This document shows positions 1 to 10,876 of a stretch of DNA of 64,000 bases, one piece after another. The notes under the pieces are model-generated. The model was given only the letters and a program-made list of their open reading frames with translations. It ran no database searches and was not told where the DNA came from. A program made the position numbers and the translations under genes. How positions within the stretch are numbered: position 1 is the stretch's first letter; every line of letters starts with the position of its first letter. The stretch spans positions 40,231,949-40,295,948 of the forward strand of contig OX387182.1 in the NCBI GenBank assembly GCA_947561395.2, written 5' to 3'. Source of the DNA: Buxus sempervirens. Taxonomy: Eukaryota > Streptophyta > Magnoliopsida > Buxales > Buxaceae.

Positions 1-1398
1 CACACGTACCCATCAAAGTTGGCATGTACCACCAGCATGCAGCACCAGAATCAATACATGGAGGTGGTTGCTTATCCACATGTACAGGGAATCACCAGCG
101 GCTCACCGGGGTGTCCCTCCAGACATAGGACCTTCCCAGACAAACTAACTTGCAAAGGAAGCGCGTCGCATATAGGAGTAACTCAACCCAAATGACATAT
201 CCCTCAGCTATCTAGCTACGACTATGGATCCATAACCAGCTATGCCCACTAGACTCCAAAATTCCCTAAAGTATCATATTTCTATAAGGGTTGGTGCCTA
301 GTGGCATATAATGGTTATATCTGTACATTCATTTCATTATTCTGTCATTCGGATTCTGAATTCTCTTTATAATGTCTTATGATTTATAATGTCATTTAGA
401 AGTGTTTAGATAATCAAAGGGTAGTTAGGCTTTTCCAAAATCACATTTCTCATATACCTTCAAAACTTGGCAACTAAAGTCCTAAATATCTCCCTAATTT
501 GTTTTTCTGTAAAACAGGGATTTAGGTAGTTTATTTTGGTCTTAAAGTACCTTAATTAATCATTAAAATTGTCTAAAAATGGTTTAGAATTGATTTAGGT
601 TCGAAATTATGAAAAATTGGAAATTCTGCTGAGAGCGCCTGGGATCGCTCAGGATCGCTCCGGGCGGTCATCAGTCGGCGGTAGTGCAATTTCGAGTGCC
701 CACGGTCCGTCGTCCCGCGGTCCACGGCGTCCTCAAAACTTTAACCAGCGCCTAAGATCGCCGATGAGCGCCTCGCACAGTCGAGGTCGGCGGTCTCACC
801 AAATCGAACAGAAACAGTTCTAAATCACGATTTTTCTCGTCTAAACTCATTCTAATGTATTTATAACATGCTTAGATAACTAAATACAACTTTACATATC
901 ATAGAAACATGCGTTTGGGATTAAACAGAGATAAATCCGAATTTAAAACCAAAACGGTGTCACCTACCTCTTGAACGAAGGTTCCTCTTCCTCACTTCTC
1001 TCAACCACGCTTCTCTATCACCCAGCAACACTCTGGAAGATGAAGAACTCCAAAAACCCAAGCTTTTCTTCTTCCCCTTCTTCTTCTTCTCCTTCGGTCG
1101 CTTGTCGCTTGCAGCTGATCAATACGAGCGAGAATACACGCGTATAAATTTAGGTTATTAAACTAATACTTATACTCACTTATCCCATGTGTCTCACCTA
1201 TACCAAATTCCATACACACGCCCAATCAGAATACATACCTTGATATCTCATGATCGGACGGTCAGATCTGCATCTAATTCTGGATCTCCGCTAAGTTGAT
1301 CACCCCCTACAATATTAAAATGTTTCTATCAATCAAAACTCTGGGTAATATTATTTACTAATTTAATTTATTATTTAAGGAAAATTCGGGGTTTTACA
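1..1398 (+). mobile_element. Right part of a solo LTR (TGTAACGCC family), cut by the window edge
   Basis: The segment ends in CGGGGTTTTACA at 1398, the same 3' end as the complete solo LTRs at 53581-56581 and 59664-62788, and it shares long stretches with them (the region around 40-130 matches 54300-54430). It stops inside a gag reading frame: codons starting at 1399 continue directly into the gag of the downstream Tat element. The expected target duplication would be GCAGT (1399-1403), but the left copy lies outside the window. A GC-rich island at about 625-805 is shared with the copy at 61695-61865. The short open frames in this segment are not genes. Known of the family: LTRs of this type belong to plant Ty3/Gypsy elements; the exact lineage is not visible from an LTR alone. 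Confidence 0.85.
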
Positions 1399-2675
1399 GC
1401 AGTCCTGGTGCAGGTGGCAGATCGGATCGAGGAAGGGGTCAGGTCAGGAAAACTTATTGACTACTCTACTTTGACCGGGCAATCTAATTCCTCTGCTTCC
1501 TTAGCACAGAAGAAGGGGACTGGGTTTAAGAAGAACGGGGCCAGAAAAGAAGGAGAAATAAACCTGGTACAGGCTCCTTCCTCCAAGAAACCGCTCCATG
1601 TGAACATCTCTGCACCCCAACAGGCCCAGCAGTCATATCAGACTCCTCTCAATGTCAAATTCTCCCCCTCCGTGCCTGCAAATCAGAGGAGGACTTTTAC
1701 TAAGGAAGAGAGGGAGGCCTGGATAGCAGCAAGGAGGAGCAGAGTTTTTACACCTCTCCCTGTGTCTCTTTCCCAACTGTTGCCAACCCTGCTGAAAGGG
1801 GAATATGTGACCTTGAAGGAGCCCAGCCTGAATTCCACAAAGGGGAGGAATTTCGATTCAGCAGTCACTTGTGACTTTCACATGGGTGCACCAGGACACT
1901 CTACAGACACTTGTTGGGTCCTGAAGCATGTGGTCCAGGATCTGTTGGATCAGAAGGCCTTGGTCTTTAATACTGCTGCGCCTGCCCGTCAGGAAATGAT
2001 ATCGGGCAAAACCCTCTGCCTTACCACAATGGGGTAGGTCCGTCCAATTCCATCACTGCCATATCTGCCATGAGAAGGGCCTTTGACCCATCTCAACTTA
2101 TAGCTCTCGTGGGAACCTCGGTCAAGGTCCATTTTTTCCAAGAGAAAGAAGAGGAGGAGGTCAATGTCGTCTCCCAGAAAAATGATCATGCTGCAGAGGA
2201 CATTAGCTCCTCTCTGAACCGGGTCTCCTCTCTTATGGCCCAAATAAACATTGCAAGGCCTCCTTTGGTCTTCAATTGTAGTCCACCCACTTGTTCACCA
2301 ACCAAGACATCAAAAGCTCCACTGATCGTCAACCTTGACCCCACAACTGCATCCATCTCCTCTTCTGTTCCATCAGCCACATCCGGAGCCAAGCTCTAAA
2401 CCTTGGTTGTAAACGTTACTTCATCCTATAATATCCCTAAACCGACCCATACATCCCGGTCCAAACTCCAACTGTTGGTGGTTAATGTCCCTAAACTGGC
2501 CTATTCTGAGGCAGCTGTACCATGGAATTACAGCGAGGGGGTCACGACTACGGTTCCGGTGGTCAAGAACCAGAACCAGGAAGAGGTAAACCTCATGACG
2601 AGGTCAGGGAAATATGTGGAAGGAGCAAAAAAAGAAAAAGAAACAGAAGTCGAGAGAGAGAGAAAAGAAACATAA
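1399..2675 (+). pseudogene. gag: Gag, C-terminal part (Tat Gypsy), interrupted
   Basis: Gag forms the virus-like particle of the retrotransposon. The frame enters directly from the inserted LTR and aligns with the intact gag at 38000-39682 (shared VADRI/IADRV segment at the start here). A zinc-binding CDFH...GH...C motif lies at about 1870-1910, the form usual in Tat gag proteins. The frame stops at 2037, continues in another frame at about 2070-2399 and again at 2403-2675, where the MTRSG motif just before the protease region is visible. The N-terminal half lies left of the inserted LTR, outside the window. Breaks: the LTR insertion, at least two stops and frame changes. It cannot give a functional product. 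Confidence 0.8.
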
Positions 2676-3471
2676 GAAAAAAGAAAATTAAAAGGAAAAA
2701 CAAAAGCAAGAGAAGACACCCCCAGGGTGCAGAAAATGAGGCGTCAGACCTCATAAAAATAATTAAGAAAAGTGAATTCAATCTTGTTGATCAGCTGAAC
2801 AAAGTTCCAGCCCAGATTTCAATACTGGGCCTTTTGCTAAATTCTGAAAAGCACAGGGACGCATTGTTAAGGGTGCTACAGAGTGCACATATATCCCAGA
2901 CTATCGATCCGGACCAACTAGGCAAAATGGTTGGTCAAATCTTGTCACACAATGTGATAATTTTCTCCGAAGGGGAGATAAGCCCAGGTGGGTGTTACCA
3001 TGTTGACCCTTTGCACATCACAGTGCTCTGTAAGGGCAGCATGATCTCACGGGTTTTAATTGACAATGGGTCAGCATTAAATGTCTGCCCATTAATCACT
3101 TTTGTCAAACTTGGTCTGGATCAGTCAAAGATCAAGCAAAATGGGAGGATTGTGAGGCCTTTTGATAGCTCTAAGACACACTCCCTAGGGGAGATTGAAC
3201 TACCGGTCACATTGGACCGAATATTTTCAACATCACATTTGAAGTGATGGATATTCTTGCAGCCTTCAATCTGCTCCTAGGAAGGCCGTGGATACATTCG
3301 GCTAGGGCAATACCATCCACGCTCCACCAAAGGGTGAAATACATAAAAGGGCAAAGGGTGATAACTGTCCTAGCTGAGAACTTGGTGCGTCCCATTGTGT
3401 CACCTGATGTACCCTTGATAAATGTGGATTTAACTGTCGACAAGATTGCATTCCACTCGTTTCAGTTTTAG
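2676..3471 (+). pseudogene. Retrotransposon aspartic protease (Tat Gypsy), broken
   Basis: The protease would cut the Gag-Pol polyprotein. A basic, low-complexity stretch leads into a helical segment and then the active-site region VLIDNGSALNV at about 3053-3085, which has the D-N-G-S form seen in Tat proteases. A stop at 3245-3247 separates this from the following NLLLGRPWIH block (about 3270-3300), which is the conserved C-terminal flap-side motif of the same domain; the frame ends again at 3471. Both halves belong to one protease domain of about 240 codons. The catalytic Asp is present, but the frame is not. Confidence 0.85.
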
Positions 3472-4205
3472 GCGGTCAATTTCATACCTGGGGGTGTGAG
3501 AAAAAATAAAAGGGGACCACTGCTGAGAAGATGGTGAGGAAAGTAATGGAAAAATACCACTTTCACCTGGGGAAAGGCCTGAGAATTAATTTGCAGGGGA
3601 TGTTGGAACCAATCAGGGCCAAGAAGCTGGTCCCTAAAGCAGGGTTGGGATTCAAACCCCGAGGATGGAGAAGGATGAAGCAGGAAGAGGGAGAAAAGAG
3701 AAGCAAAGGGAAAGTCCCTCAATTAAGGGAAAGTTTTCCTAAACCCTCCTATGGACCAATCCAAACCTCCCTACCGCAATATCAACCCATTTCAAAGGCC
3801 TTCTGTTCCGACCCTGCAACCCTACAACCCACCTTCTACACCTGAAACAGTGGGCGGGCCTGGGCCACAGCCAGAGCAGCAGGCGGACTTCTCCGAAGAG
3901 GTTGGGGCTTTCTTCGCCATGACAGAGGGCGATAAGACAGAAGCAGATATGGACCTGCCTTTCATTGATTGGGCAGCGGTGAAGATTCCAGATGAGGTCG
4001 TATCTGGACTGGGCCCCGTAGCAGAAAATGGCAGTACAACTCACCCAGTGATGATGGCATCGGATTCTGGGTTTGAGGAGCAGGCTTACCTTATTTCCCC
4101 CGCTCCTGGAAAATTTGTATTAAACAATTGGGAGGAAACTCCCCTTACCTTTGAAGCAGCGTTTGTTTGGCAAACTGACGCGGCTTCCAAAAAAAAACTC
4201 CATCA
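3472..4205 (+). pseudogene. Protease-RT linker region of the Tat polyprotein
   Basis: Two overlapping open stretches (3531-3845 and 3751-4266) cover the region between protease and reverse transcriptase. They are rich in Pro, Gly and charged residues and show no catalytic motif. In Tat elements this linker is variable and poorly conserved, so the identity rests on position. A frameshift near the A-run at about 4190-4197 separates the linker from the reverse-transcriptase frame. Confidence 0.6.
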
Positions 4206-5985
4206 GTGGATTGCCATTTCCTTGAAGGTCCTAATAAGCCTTCGTCTTCAAGGGAATTATGTTTAGAAGGCTCACAAAAAACCCAAAAAGATATTTCTAC
4301 TTTTTCTAGAAAAGTTAATGTTTTCAAAAAGGTCCAAACCACTTATGAACAATATAAGCAAACCGAATTAGACCAGGTTGAATATAACTTCGACCTCGAG
4401 CTCGACTTTGACCTCATGAGGATCGAAGAAGAAGACCTTCCAAAAGAAATTGAATATCAATTGGAACGTCATGAAAAGGGAGTCCAACCTAATATTGAGG
4501 AGACCATTTCCATAAATTTAGGGACCGAAGATAACCCAAAAATAGTGAAGATTGGGGCATGCCTATCTGAGGTACAACAAAATGAAATGACACGGTTCTT
4601 GGCAGACTATAAGGATGTGTTCGCTTGGTCATATCGGGACATGTCGGGGTTGGGCACTGACATGGTGGTGCACAAGTTGCCAATTTTGCCAGGGGTTAAG
4701 CCAATTAAGCAGAAGCTGAGAAGATTGAAACCTGAATGGACTTTGAAGGTTAAGGACGAAGTGGTCAAACAATTTCAAGCAGGATTTTTAGCAGTCTCCA
4801 CATACCTCGAATGGCTCGCAAACATAGTGCCGGTACCAAAGAAGGACGGGAAAGTCAGAATGTGTGTGGACTTTAGGGATCTGAACAAGGCAAGCCCAAA
4901 AGATGATTTTCCGCTCCCACACATCGACATCTTGGTGGACAACACTGCTGTACATAGCCTGTTCTCATTTATGGACGGCTTCTCAGGGTACAATCAGATC
5001 AAGATGGTTAAAGAAGATCAAGAGAAAACAGCGTTCATCACACCTTGGGGCACCTTCCACTATACTGTCATGCCATTTGGGCTTAAGAACACTGGGGCAA
5101 CCTACCAGCGGGCCATGACAGCACTATTCCATGACATGATCCATAAGGAGATGGAGGTCTATGTGGACAATATGATTGCTAAATCATGCAAAGAAGAGGA
5201 CCACTTGATCAATCTGAAGAAAGTGTTTGAGCTACTTAGGAAGTACAGTTTACGGCTTAACCTGGCTAAATGCATCTTTGGGGCCACATCAGGGAAGTTT
5301 TTGGGGTTCATTGTAAGCAGAAAAGGAATTGAAATTGACTCGGCTAAAGTAAAGGCAATTATTGAGATGCCATCACCTAGAACAGAGAAGGAGGTTAGGG
5401 GTTTTCTTGGAAGAATTCAATATATAAGCCGGTTCATAGAACAGCTCACTGCTATCTGTGAATCGATTTTCAAGCTTTTGAGAAAGAATAACCCGACGGT
5501 CTGGAATGATGATTGCCAATAGGCCTTTGATACAATAAAGAAATATTTGCTGAACCCACCTGTGCTAGTGCCACTAACTCCAGGAAGACCGCTGATCCTG
5601 TACTTGTCAGTGTTGGAAATGTCAATGGGATGTGTCTTGGGGCAGCATGATGAGACTGGTTGAAAAGAAAGGGCAATTTACTATCTGAGTAAAAAATTCA
5701 CAGAATATGAAGCCAAGTACTCACCATTGGAAAAGACCTGTTGTGCTCTAGTATGGGCAACTCAGAGGCTAAGGCATTACTTCCTTAGTCACTCCACATT
5801 ATTGATATCCCGGATGGACCCTCTGAAGTATTTATTTGAGAAACCGGCACTAACTGGCAGAACGGCAAAGTGGCAGCTGCTACTATCCGAGTTTGACCTC
5901 ACGTACATCACTCAAAAGGCGATTAAGGGCCAAGCCATTGCTGATCACCTGGCTGCACATCCTTTGCCAGAATACCAACCTTTGA
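4206..5985 (+). pseudogene. Reverse transcriptase and first RNase H (Tat Gypsy), catalytic Asp changed and frame stopped
   Basis: The reverse transcriptase copies element RNA into DNA, and RNase H removes the RNA strand. Visible blocks: VPKKDGKVRMCVDFRDLNKA at about 4830-4890, MPFGLKNTGATYQ at about 5070-5105, and the active site at 5160-5171, which reads YVDN where the family has YVDD. The frame continues to a TAG at 5521-5523 and a TGA at about 5660, with RNase H sequence on both sides: YLSKKFTEYEAKYSPLEK at about 5680-5735 and the downstream ISRMDPLKYLFEKP block near 5810-5850. The second Asp of YVDD binds a catalytic metal in this family, so Asn there is expected to abolish activity independently of the two stops. 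Confidence 0.9.
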
Positions 5986-6428
5986 AAACCAACTTTCCTG
6001 ATGAGGCAATTCTATTTACTGAAGAAGAGGAAAGTGAAAGTTCTTGGCAGATGTTCTTCGATGGGGCCGCCAACATGAATGGAAATGGAATAGGGCCAGT
6101 CTTGGTCAAACCAGATGGTTCACACATCCTGATTGCAGTAAATGTGAGATTCCAGTGCACCAATAATATTGCAGAGTATGAAGCATGTATAATTGGGTTA
6201 CAAGCCGCCATAGATCATGAAGTGGAGGAACTTGATGTATACGGAGAATCGAGTCTTATCATCTTCCAAACAACTGGTGAATGGAAAACCAAGGATCACA
6301 AATTGATCCCCATATCACCAGTATTTGGAAGAAATAAGCACAAACTTTACTCAAATTTCCTTCAACTATATGCCAAGGGCCAAGAATCAGTTTGCGGATG
6401 TTTTAGCAACATTGGCCTCAATGGTTAG
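5986..6428 (+). pseudogene. Second (archaeal-type) RNase H of the Tat polyprotein
   Basis: The block WQMFFDGAANMNGNGIG at about 6043-6095 and NNIAEYEACIIGLQ at about 6160-6200 are the hallmark motifs of the additional RNase H found in Tat-lineage elements, lying between the usual RNase H and integrase. A frame change around 6325 moves the coding sequence into the integrase frame, where NQFADVLATLAS (about 6385-6420) is the normal end of this domain. The Asp of FFDGAA and the Glu of EYEA are kept. This domain separates Tat elements from chromoviruses and Athila. Confidence 0.85.
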
Positions 6429-7775
6429 CATGCCAGAAGGGGTAGACATCAAACCACTGGATATTGAGGTCAGAGATCAGCTAGATTATTGTCTCGTTCT
6501 AGAGGGAGAACCCGAAAAGGAAACACCATGGTTTCAAGATATCAAAAATTTCTTGAATGATCGAAGTTTGCCAGAAAATGCCAATTCTACTGAGAAAAGG
6601 ACAATACAGAGATTAGCCGGTCAATTCCTACTAAGTGGAGGACATTTGTACAAGAGGTCACATAACGACATTCTGCTCAGGTGTGTTGCTAAGGCTGAGT
6701 CAGAAAGGTTGATTGAGACTGTACATGGAGGAGTTTGTGGACCCCATATTAACGAACACATGCTTGCAAAGAAGATTCTAAGGTTGGGATATTATTGGTC
6801 GACGATGGAGCAAGATTGCTGTATACATGTTAGGAGTTGTCATCAATGTCAGATATATGCAGATAACAAGCATGCAACCCCAAGTGAGTTGCACAACATG
6901 ACATCACTATGGCCTTTTTCCATGTGGGGCATAGAATTCATTGGCATGATTTCCCCTAAGGCATCGAACGGGCACAGATTTATCCTGGTGGCAATCGATT
7001 ATTTCACTAAGTGGGTAGAAGCGACCTCATATGCGAATATCACAAGCAACCATGTTATTAAATTTTTGAAGCACAATATTATTTGTCGCTATGGACTGCC
7101 AAGTGCCATAGTATCAAACAATGCTTCAAATATTAAGAACAAGGATATGAAGAAGTTATGTGAGCAGTTCTAGATTACCCATCACAAGTCCGCTCCATAC
7201 AGGCCGAAGATGAATGGGGCAGTAGAAGCAGCAAACAAGAATATAAAGAAAATCATTCAGAAGATGGTAGTAAGTTATAAAGATTGGCATGAAATGCTAC
7301 CACTTGCTCTACATGCCTACAGAACCTCAATCCGGACTTCAACTAGGGCAACTCCGTACTCCCTAGTTTATGGAATGGAAGCAGTTTTGCCTGTGGAGGT
7401 AGAAATCCATCACTTAGAGTGCTCATGGAAGCTGAATTGGAAGAAGCTGAATGGATACAGTCAAGACATGATCAACTTAACCTGATAGAAGAGAAGCGTT
7501 TGAAAGCGCTTTGTCATGGCCAATTGTACCAGAAGAGAATGGCCTGGGCCTACAATAAGAAGGTGAAGCCCAGAACTTTCCAAGATGGAAACTTGGTGCT
7601 CAAGAAAATCTTACCATTTTTGGAAGATCCTCATGGTAAGTTCAAGCCAAATTGGGAAGGGCCTTATGTTGTCAAGAAGGTCCTGTCAAGGGGTGCACTC
7701 ATCTTGATAGAAATGGATAGGACAAATTTTCCTGAGCCAATTAACTCTGATGCGGTAAAAAGGTATTTTCCTTGA
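6429..7775 (+). pseudogene. Integrase (Tat Gypsy), second catalytic Asp lost, frame broken
   Basis: Integrase joins element DNA to the chromosome. The zinc-binding HHCC region covers about 6720-6855 (HINEHM...CHQCQ). The catalytic core has its first Asp at 6997-6999 (VAIDYFTKW). The block expected to read SDNG reads SNNA at 7114-7125, so the second Asp is Asn (7117-7119). The Glu is present at 7225-7227 (NGAVEAANK). A stop at 7171-7173 and a frame change near 7440-7485 break the frame. The C-terminal part (about 7420-7775) has the basic GKFKPNWEGPYVV block and ends at a stop at 7773-7775, the normal end of pol. Confidence 0.9.
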
Positions 7776-8773
7776 TTGAATATTACTAGGAAATGATCCG
7801 AGGACATTTTTCTTTATTTCCCTCAAATTTTAATTCCTAGTGTAGCCAAGTCGAGCTGGTTCGTTTCTTTGATAAACCTAAACTGGACTTATAGTCTTAT
7901 ATTGGGGCAAAACAAATTGGGACAAGGCCAATTGGGGGCAAAAATTGAGGCAAAAAGAAAAAGAAAAGAGAAAAAGCAAAGAAAAATGGCAAATGAAAGC
8001 CAAGTGTGAAAAGAAATGAAAAGGATATATTTTGGGGAAATGGGGCAAAATTCATCATGACTATAAGTTCGGTCGACCTATCTCCACATTTTAAAATTTT
8101 TGAGCCTTCAAATACCTTTTCTTTCATAAACCAAACCTAGCCTTTGTTTCATCCTATTTTTAAGCCCTCAGTGATCTTAGAGTGTTCATTCAAATTTCAG
8201 AATGAGATTGGTGATGATGGAATGCAAAAGCCGGCCCTAGTGAAAACCGTAACTGGCGCTAGGGGCAACATTGGCAAAAAGAAAAAAATTAAAGGTTGAG
8301 TTGATCATGTGACCCAAGCTTGAAGAGAAATTAGCACGAGTACTAAGACCGAGCATATTAGGAATAACGGGGTCGAACATGGAGGAAAAGTCATTTGGGG
8401 ATGACTCTAAAGGTCCTAAGATAGACAGATTTGATCCCTCCTTATTGTTTGGATTACCCTTTTCATTATTTAACCTGGTCTTAATTCCTTTAATTATGGG
8501 TGATTAAGTATATTGACCAAATTTCAAAAAAATAAAAAAAATAAAAATAAAAAAATAAAAATAAAAAGAAAAACTATACTTTGGCCAATGATGAGAAATC
8601 AAATATTTTTCATAAAACCTTTGTTTTTACAAGCATCTGAGCATTTTGAGGCCAATAATATAAAAACTTATTTTTGTATAAAATCCTTTGTCTTTCCACT
8701 ATTGGAGTTTGCTTTGATACAAAGGTATGAAAAAAAAAGAGAGAAAAAAATGTGCAGGAAAGAAGGCTAGTCT
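7776..8773. other. Non-coding stretch between pol and the antisense genes
   Basis: I see no gene. The sequence is A-rich, with repeated GGGGCAAA-like and AATTGGGG-like purine tracts at about 7900-7950 and a long A/T run at 8520-8575. A possible stem (CCCTAG/CTAGGG) spans about 8234-8264. In Tat elements this region separates the end of pol from the antisense genes and would hold the convergent 3' ends of both transcripts. Confidence 0.6.
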
Positions 8774-10511
8774 CTATCCCCCTAGCCGCTCCTCAAGCTC
8801 CTGAATCCGAGCTGCCTGAGCTGCAATAACTCCAGAAGCCCCCTTTGCAGCAAGATCACTCAGAAAGGAAATGACCTCGTCTGAAAGATTCTGCCTAATC
8901 CTCATGCTCCTAAGGCTGGCTAAAGCATCCTGGTACTTTTGCCGTATCATTCGGACCTCAAAACGACAAGCCCGCCTCTGCTCCTCTAGTTTTTCCTCCA
9001 TAGCGGTACGGCGGGATACCTGCTCTTCAAGTTGCCTCTCCAGATCAAGGCCTCGTATCCTAAGCTCCCGGGCCTCTCGTACCCATATCTGCTGAAGTCG
9101 TTGGTGAGAGGCTCTCTCAGTCTCCAGGAGGTCCTCATAAGTGGGAGCCAAAACTGCGGGAGGAGCCTCAGGTACAGGGGCCTGACTCTGAATCTGCTCC
9201 TTGATTCAGAAGAGGTAGTCCTTCACATGGGACTCTAAGAAGACTGGGCTCTGCATGAAACAAACATGAGACCACTCCCTCATCAACCAAGCATTCAGCT
9301 TCCTGGTGGTTGGTGAAAATGGCCCAAGATGATCCTCGTATCCACTTGGGATTATAATCCCCTGGGTCGCTCTGAACTACCTAAGGACCCGCAAGGGGAG
9401 ATAAAGCACAGCATGACTCAAGCCAGTTAAAACCAAAAAGTTCCTGTCTCTGAAACTAATCACTGTCTCCACATTGGGTTGATAAGTGCCAGGCGACCTC
9501 ACTTGATCATCCTGAAGAGTAGCCAAAAAAGCAAACCAACCCTATCTGCCTCCTGGGATATCAGGGCACCCCCGGTTGCTCATCAAGATTGGAACCTTCA
9601 AGCTTGGAAAGAAGTGTCGATTAATCTCCTCAATTTGACTCAAGTGGTCAAGTAACCAGAGCTACAGAAGAAGAGAGATATTTCAATGTATTGTAAAAAA
9701 AAAAGAAAAAGAAAAGAGAGAGTAATTTTACTTGCAGGATAGGGGCACATGACAGGAAGCGCTTTTTCTTCCTATAATAACAATCAGTCAAAGCCTGGTA
9801 CATCCCTGCCAAAATCATAGGGGCCAATCTCTCCCGCTCCCTAACTTGGCATATAATTGGGATGAGGGCCAAGTCGACCTCATCGTCATCCCGCGGAAAA
9901 AGCAGTTGGTTGACCACTATCAGGGTCAGGGCATTGAACCTAGCTTCCTTATTTTCCCCCCACAAGAGCTTCTCAGTCAAAAGGGTGTCAGAATTCCCTA
10001 AATCCTTCTTCCCTATGCCCAGAAAAGTAGAAGCCTTTTTCTTATAGCTAGGCCTAGGGGATGGGGTCACTATCTTCTCTGCAAACCTCAGGCCCAGGAT
10101 GGTTTCAACCTCCTCAATGGTTGGAGTCATCTCATTGTCTCCAAAACGAAAAAGGTTCAACTCAGGAACCCAATGCCCAACCATGGCATCAATAATTTCC
10201 CACTTGAACGGGATGGAAGGGATGAGCAAGGCGTGGCCTAGATGAATAGAATCCCACCTAATCTCTTCATCAAGGGTCATAGAATTGACCCACCTAATGT
10301 AGAAGGAATCTACAGGGTTGTACTTAGTAAGATTAGGGGGTTTTTCTCTAAAAGGTTGTTTTGCAGGGGAGGCTGCGGGGACAAACAACAATGGGGCAGA
10401 TGATGATCCGGAATCCATTGGAGATGATGGGAGCATGCTAAGAATCAATGGGAGGAAGAAAAAGGCGGAAAGGGGGTTTTCTAAACTCAAAAAATCATAA
10501 AAACGACTCAA
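8774..10511 (-). pseudogene. Antisense plant-mobile-domain protein gene 1 of the Tat element, two exons
   Basis: Exon 1 runs from an ATG at 10511-10509 to 9732. A GT-AG intron of 70 nt (9731-9662) is in phase 0, and exon 2 runs from 9661 to the stop at 8774. Removing the intron keeps one frame. Exon 1 carries the plant mobile domain at about residues 55-145 (SIPFKWEIIDAMVGHWVPEL, then EEVETILGLRF). The end of exon 2 is a Glu/Arg-rich coiled coil of about 110 residues. Three in-frame stops lie in exon 2 (plus-strand 9542-9544, 9377-9379, 9206-9208), so this copy is dead. Plant mobile domains are known from Tat antisense ORFs and from the host proteins MAIN and MAIL1, which act in transposon silencing. 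Its role in the element is unknown. A TATA box and four phased palindromes lie directly upstream. Confidence 0.8.
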
Positions 10512-10526
10512 ATCCCGAGGCCAGTC

Positions 10527-10535
10527 GTATTTATA
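10527..10535 (-). promoter_or_regulatory. TATA box of antisense gene 1
   Basis: On the minus strand the site reads TATAAATAC. It lies 16 bp upstream of the ATG at 10511 and about 25 bp downstream of the nearest palindrome centre (10560). With a usual TATA-to-start distance of about 30 bp, transcription would begin near or just inside the first codons, so a downstream ATG may be used. This is inference from spacing. Confidence 0.55.
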
Positions 10536-10546
10536 GCATATTTTAA

Positions 10547-10690
10547 TGTATCCGATATATCAGATCGGATACAAAAGGCTCCTTTCATATCTGACGAAAA
10601 ATGTCGGATACAAGAGAAACTATGTGTATCCGATATAACTTGTCGGATACAAAGAAATACCAGTGTATCCGATCTGATATATCAGATACA
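10547..10690. promoter_or_regulatory. Phased palindrome array in front of antisense gene 1 (four units, 39-bp period)
   Basis: Four palindromes have centres at 10560, 10599, 10638 and 10677, exactly 39 bp apart. Each has arms of up to 10 bp (consensus TGTATCCGAT/C and its complement) around 7 nt. Spacers read ATATCAG, GAAAAAT, ATAACTT and CTGATAT; the first and last are reverse complements of each other. The second and fourth units carry single arm mismatches. The array begins about 12 bp upstream of the minus-strand TATA box. The same arms and period occur in the solo LTR at 15988-16131. Confidence 0.85.
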
Positions 10691-10876
10691 AAGAAAAAAG
10701 GCAAAAAAAGAGAAAATGGAGAAAAATCCGAATTTTTTTACCTGTTTTACCTGTGTACAAGTTATAATTGCATAAAAATAAGAAGGGAAAAGAATAGAAC
10801 AAGAGAGAATGAGTAAAAAAAAAATTTTATATATACAAGTCTCTTTGGTACAAAGGTGATGTAAATAATAACAATC

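Noticed and set aside
617-823. A small Arg/Ser-rich protein
   Set aside because: It reads the GC-rich island of a solo LTR; the frame is not kept in the related island at 61695-61865.
1-1398. Reading the left-edge LTR as the 5' LTR of the Tat element
   Set aside because: Its end is unlike the 3' LTR of the Tat element, and it stops inside the gag frame with no primer-binding site.
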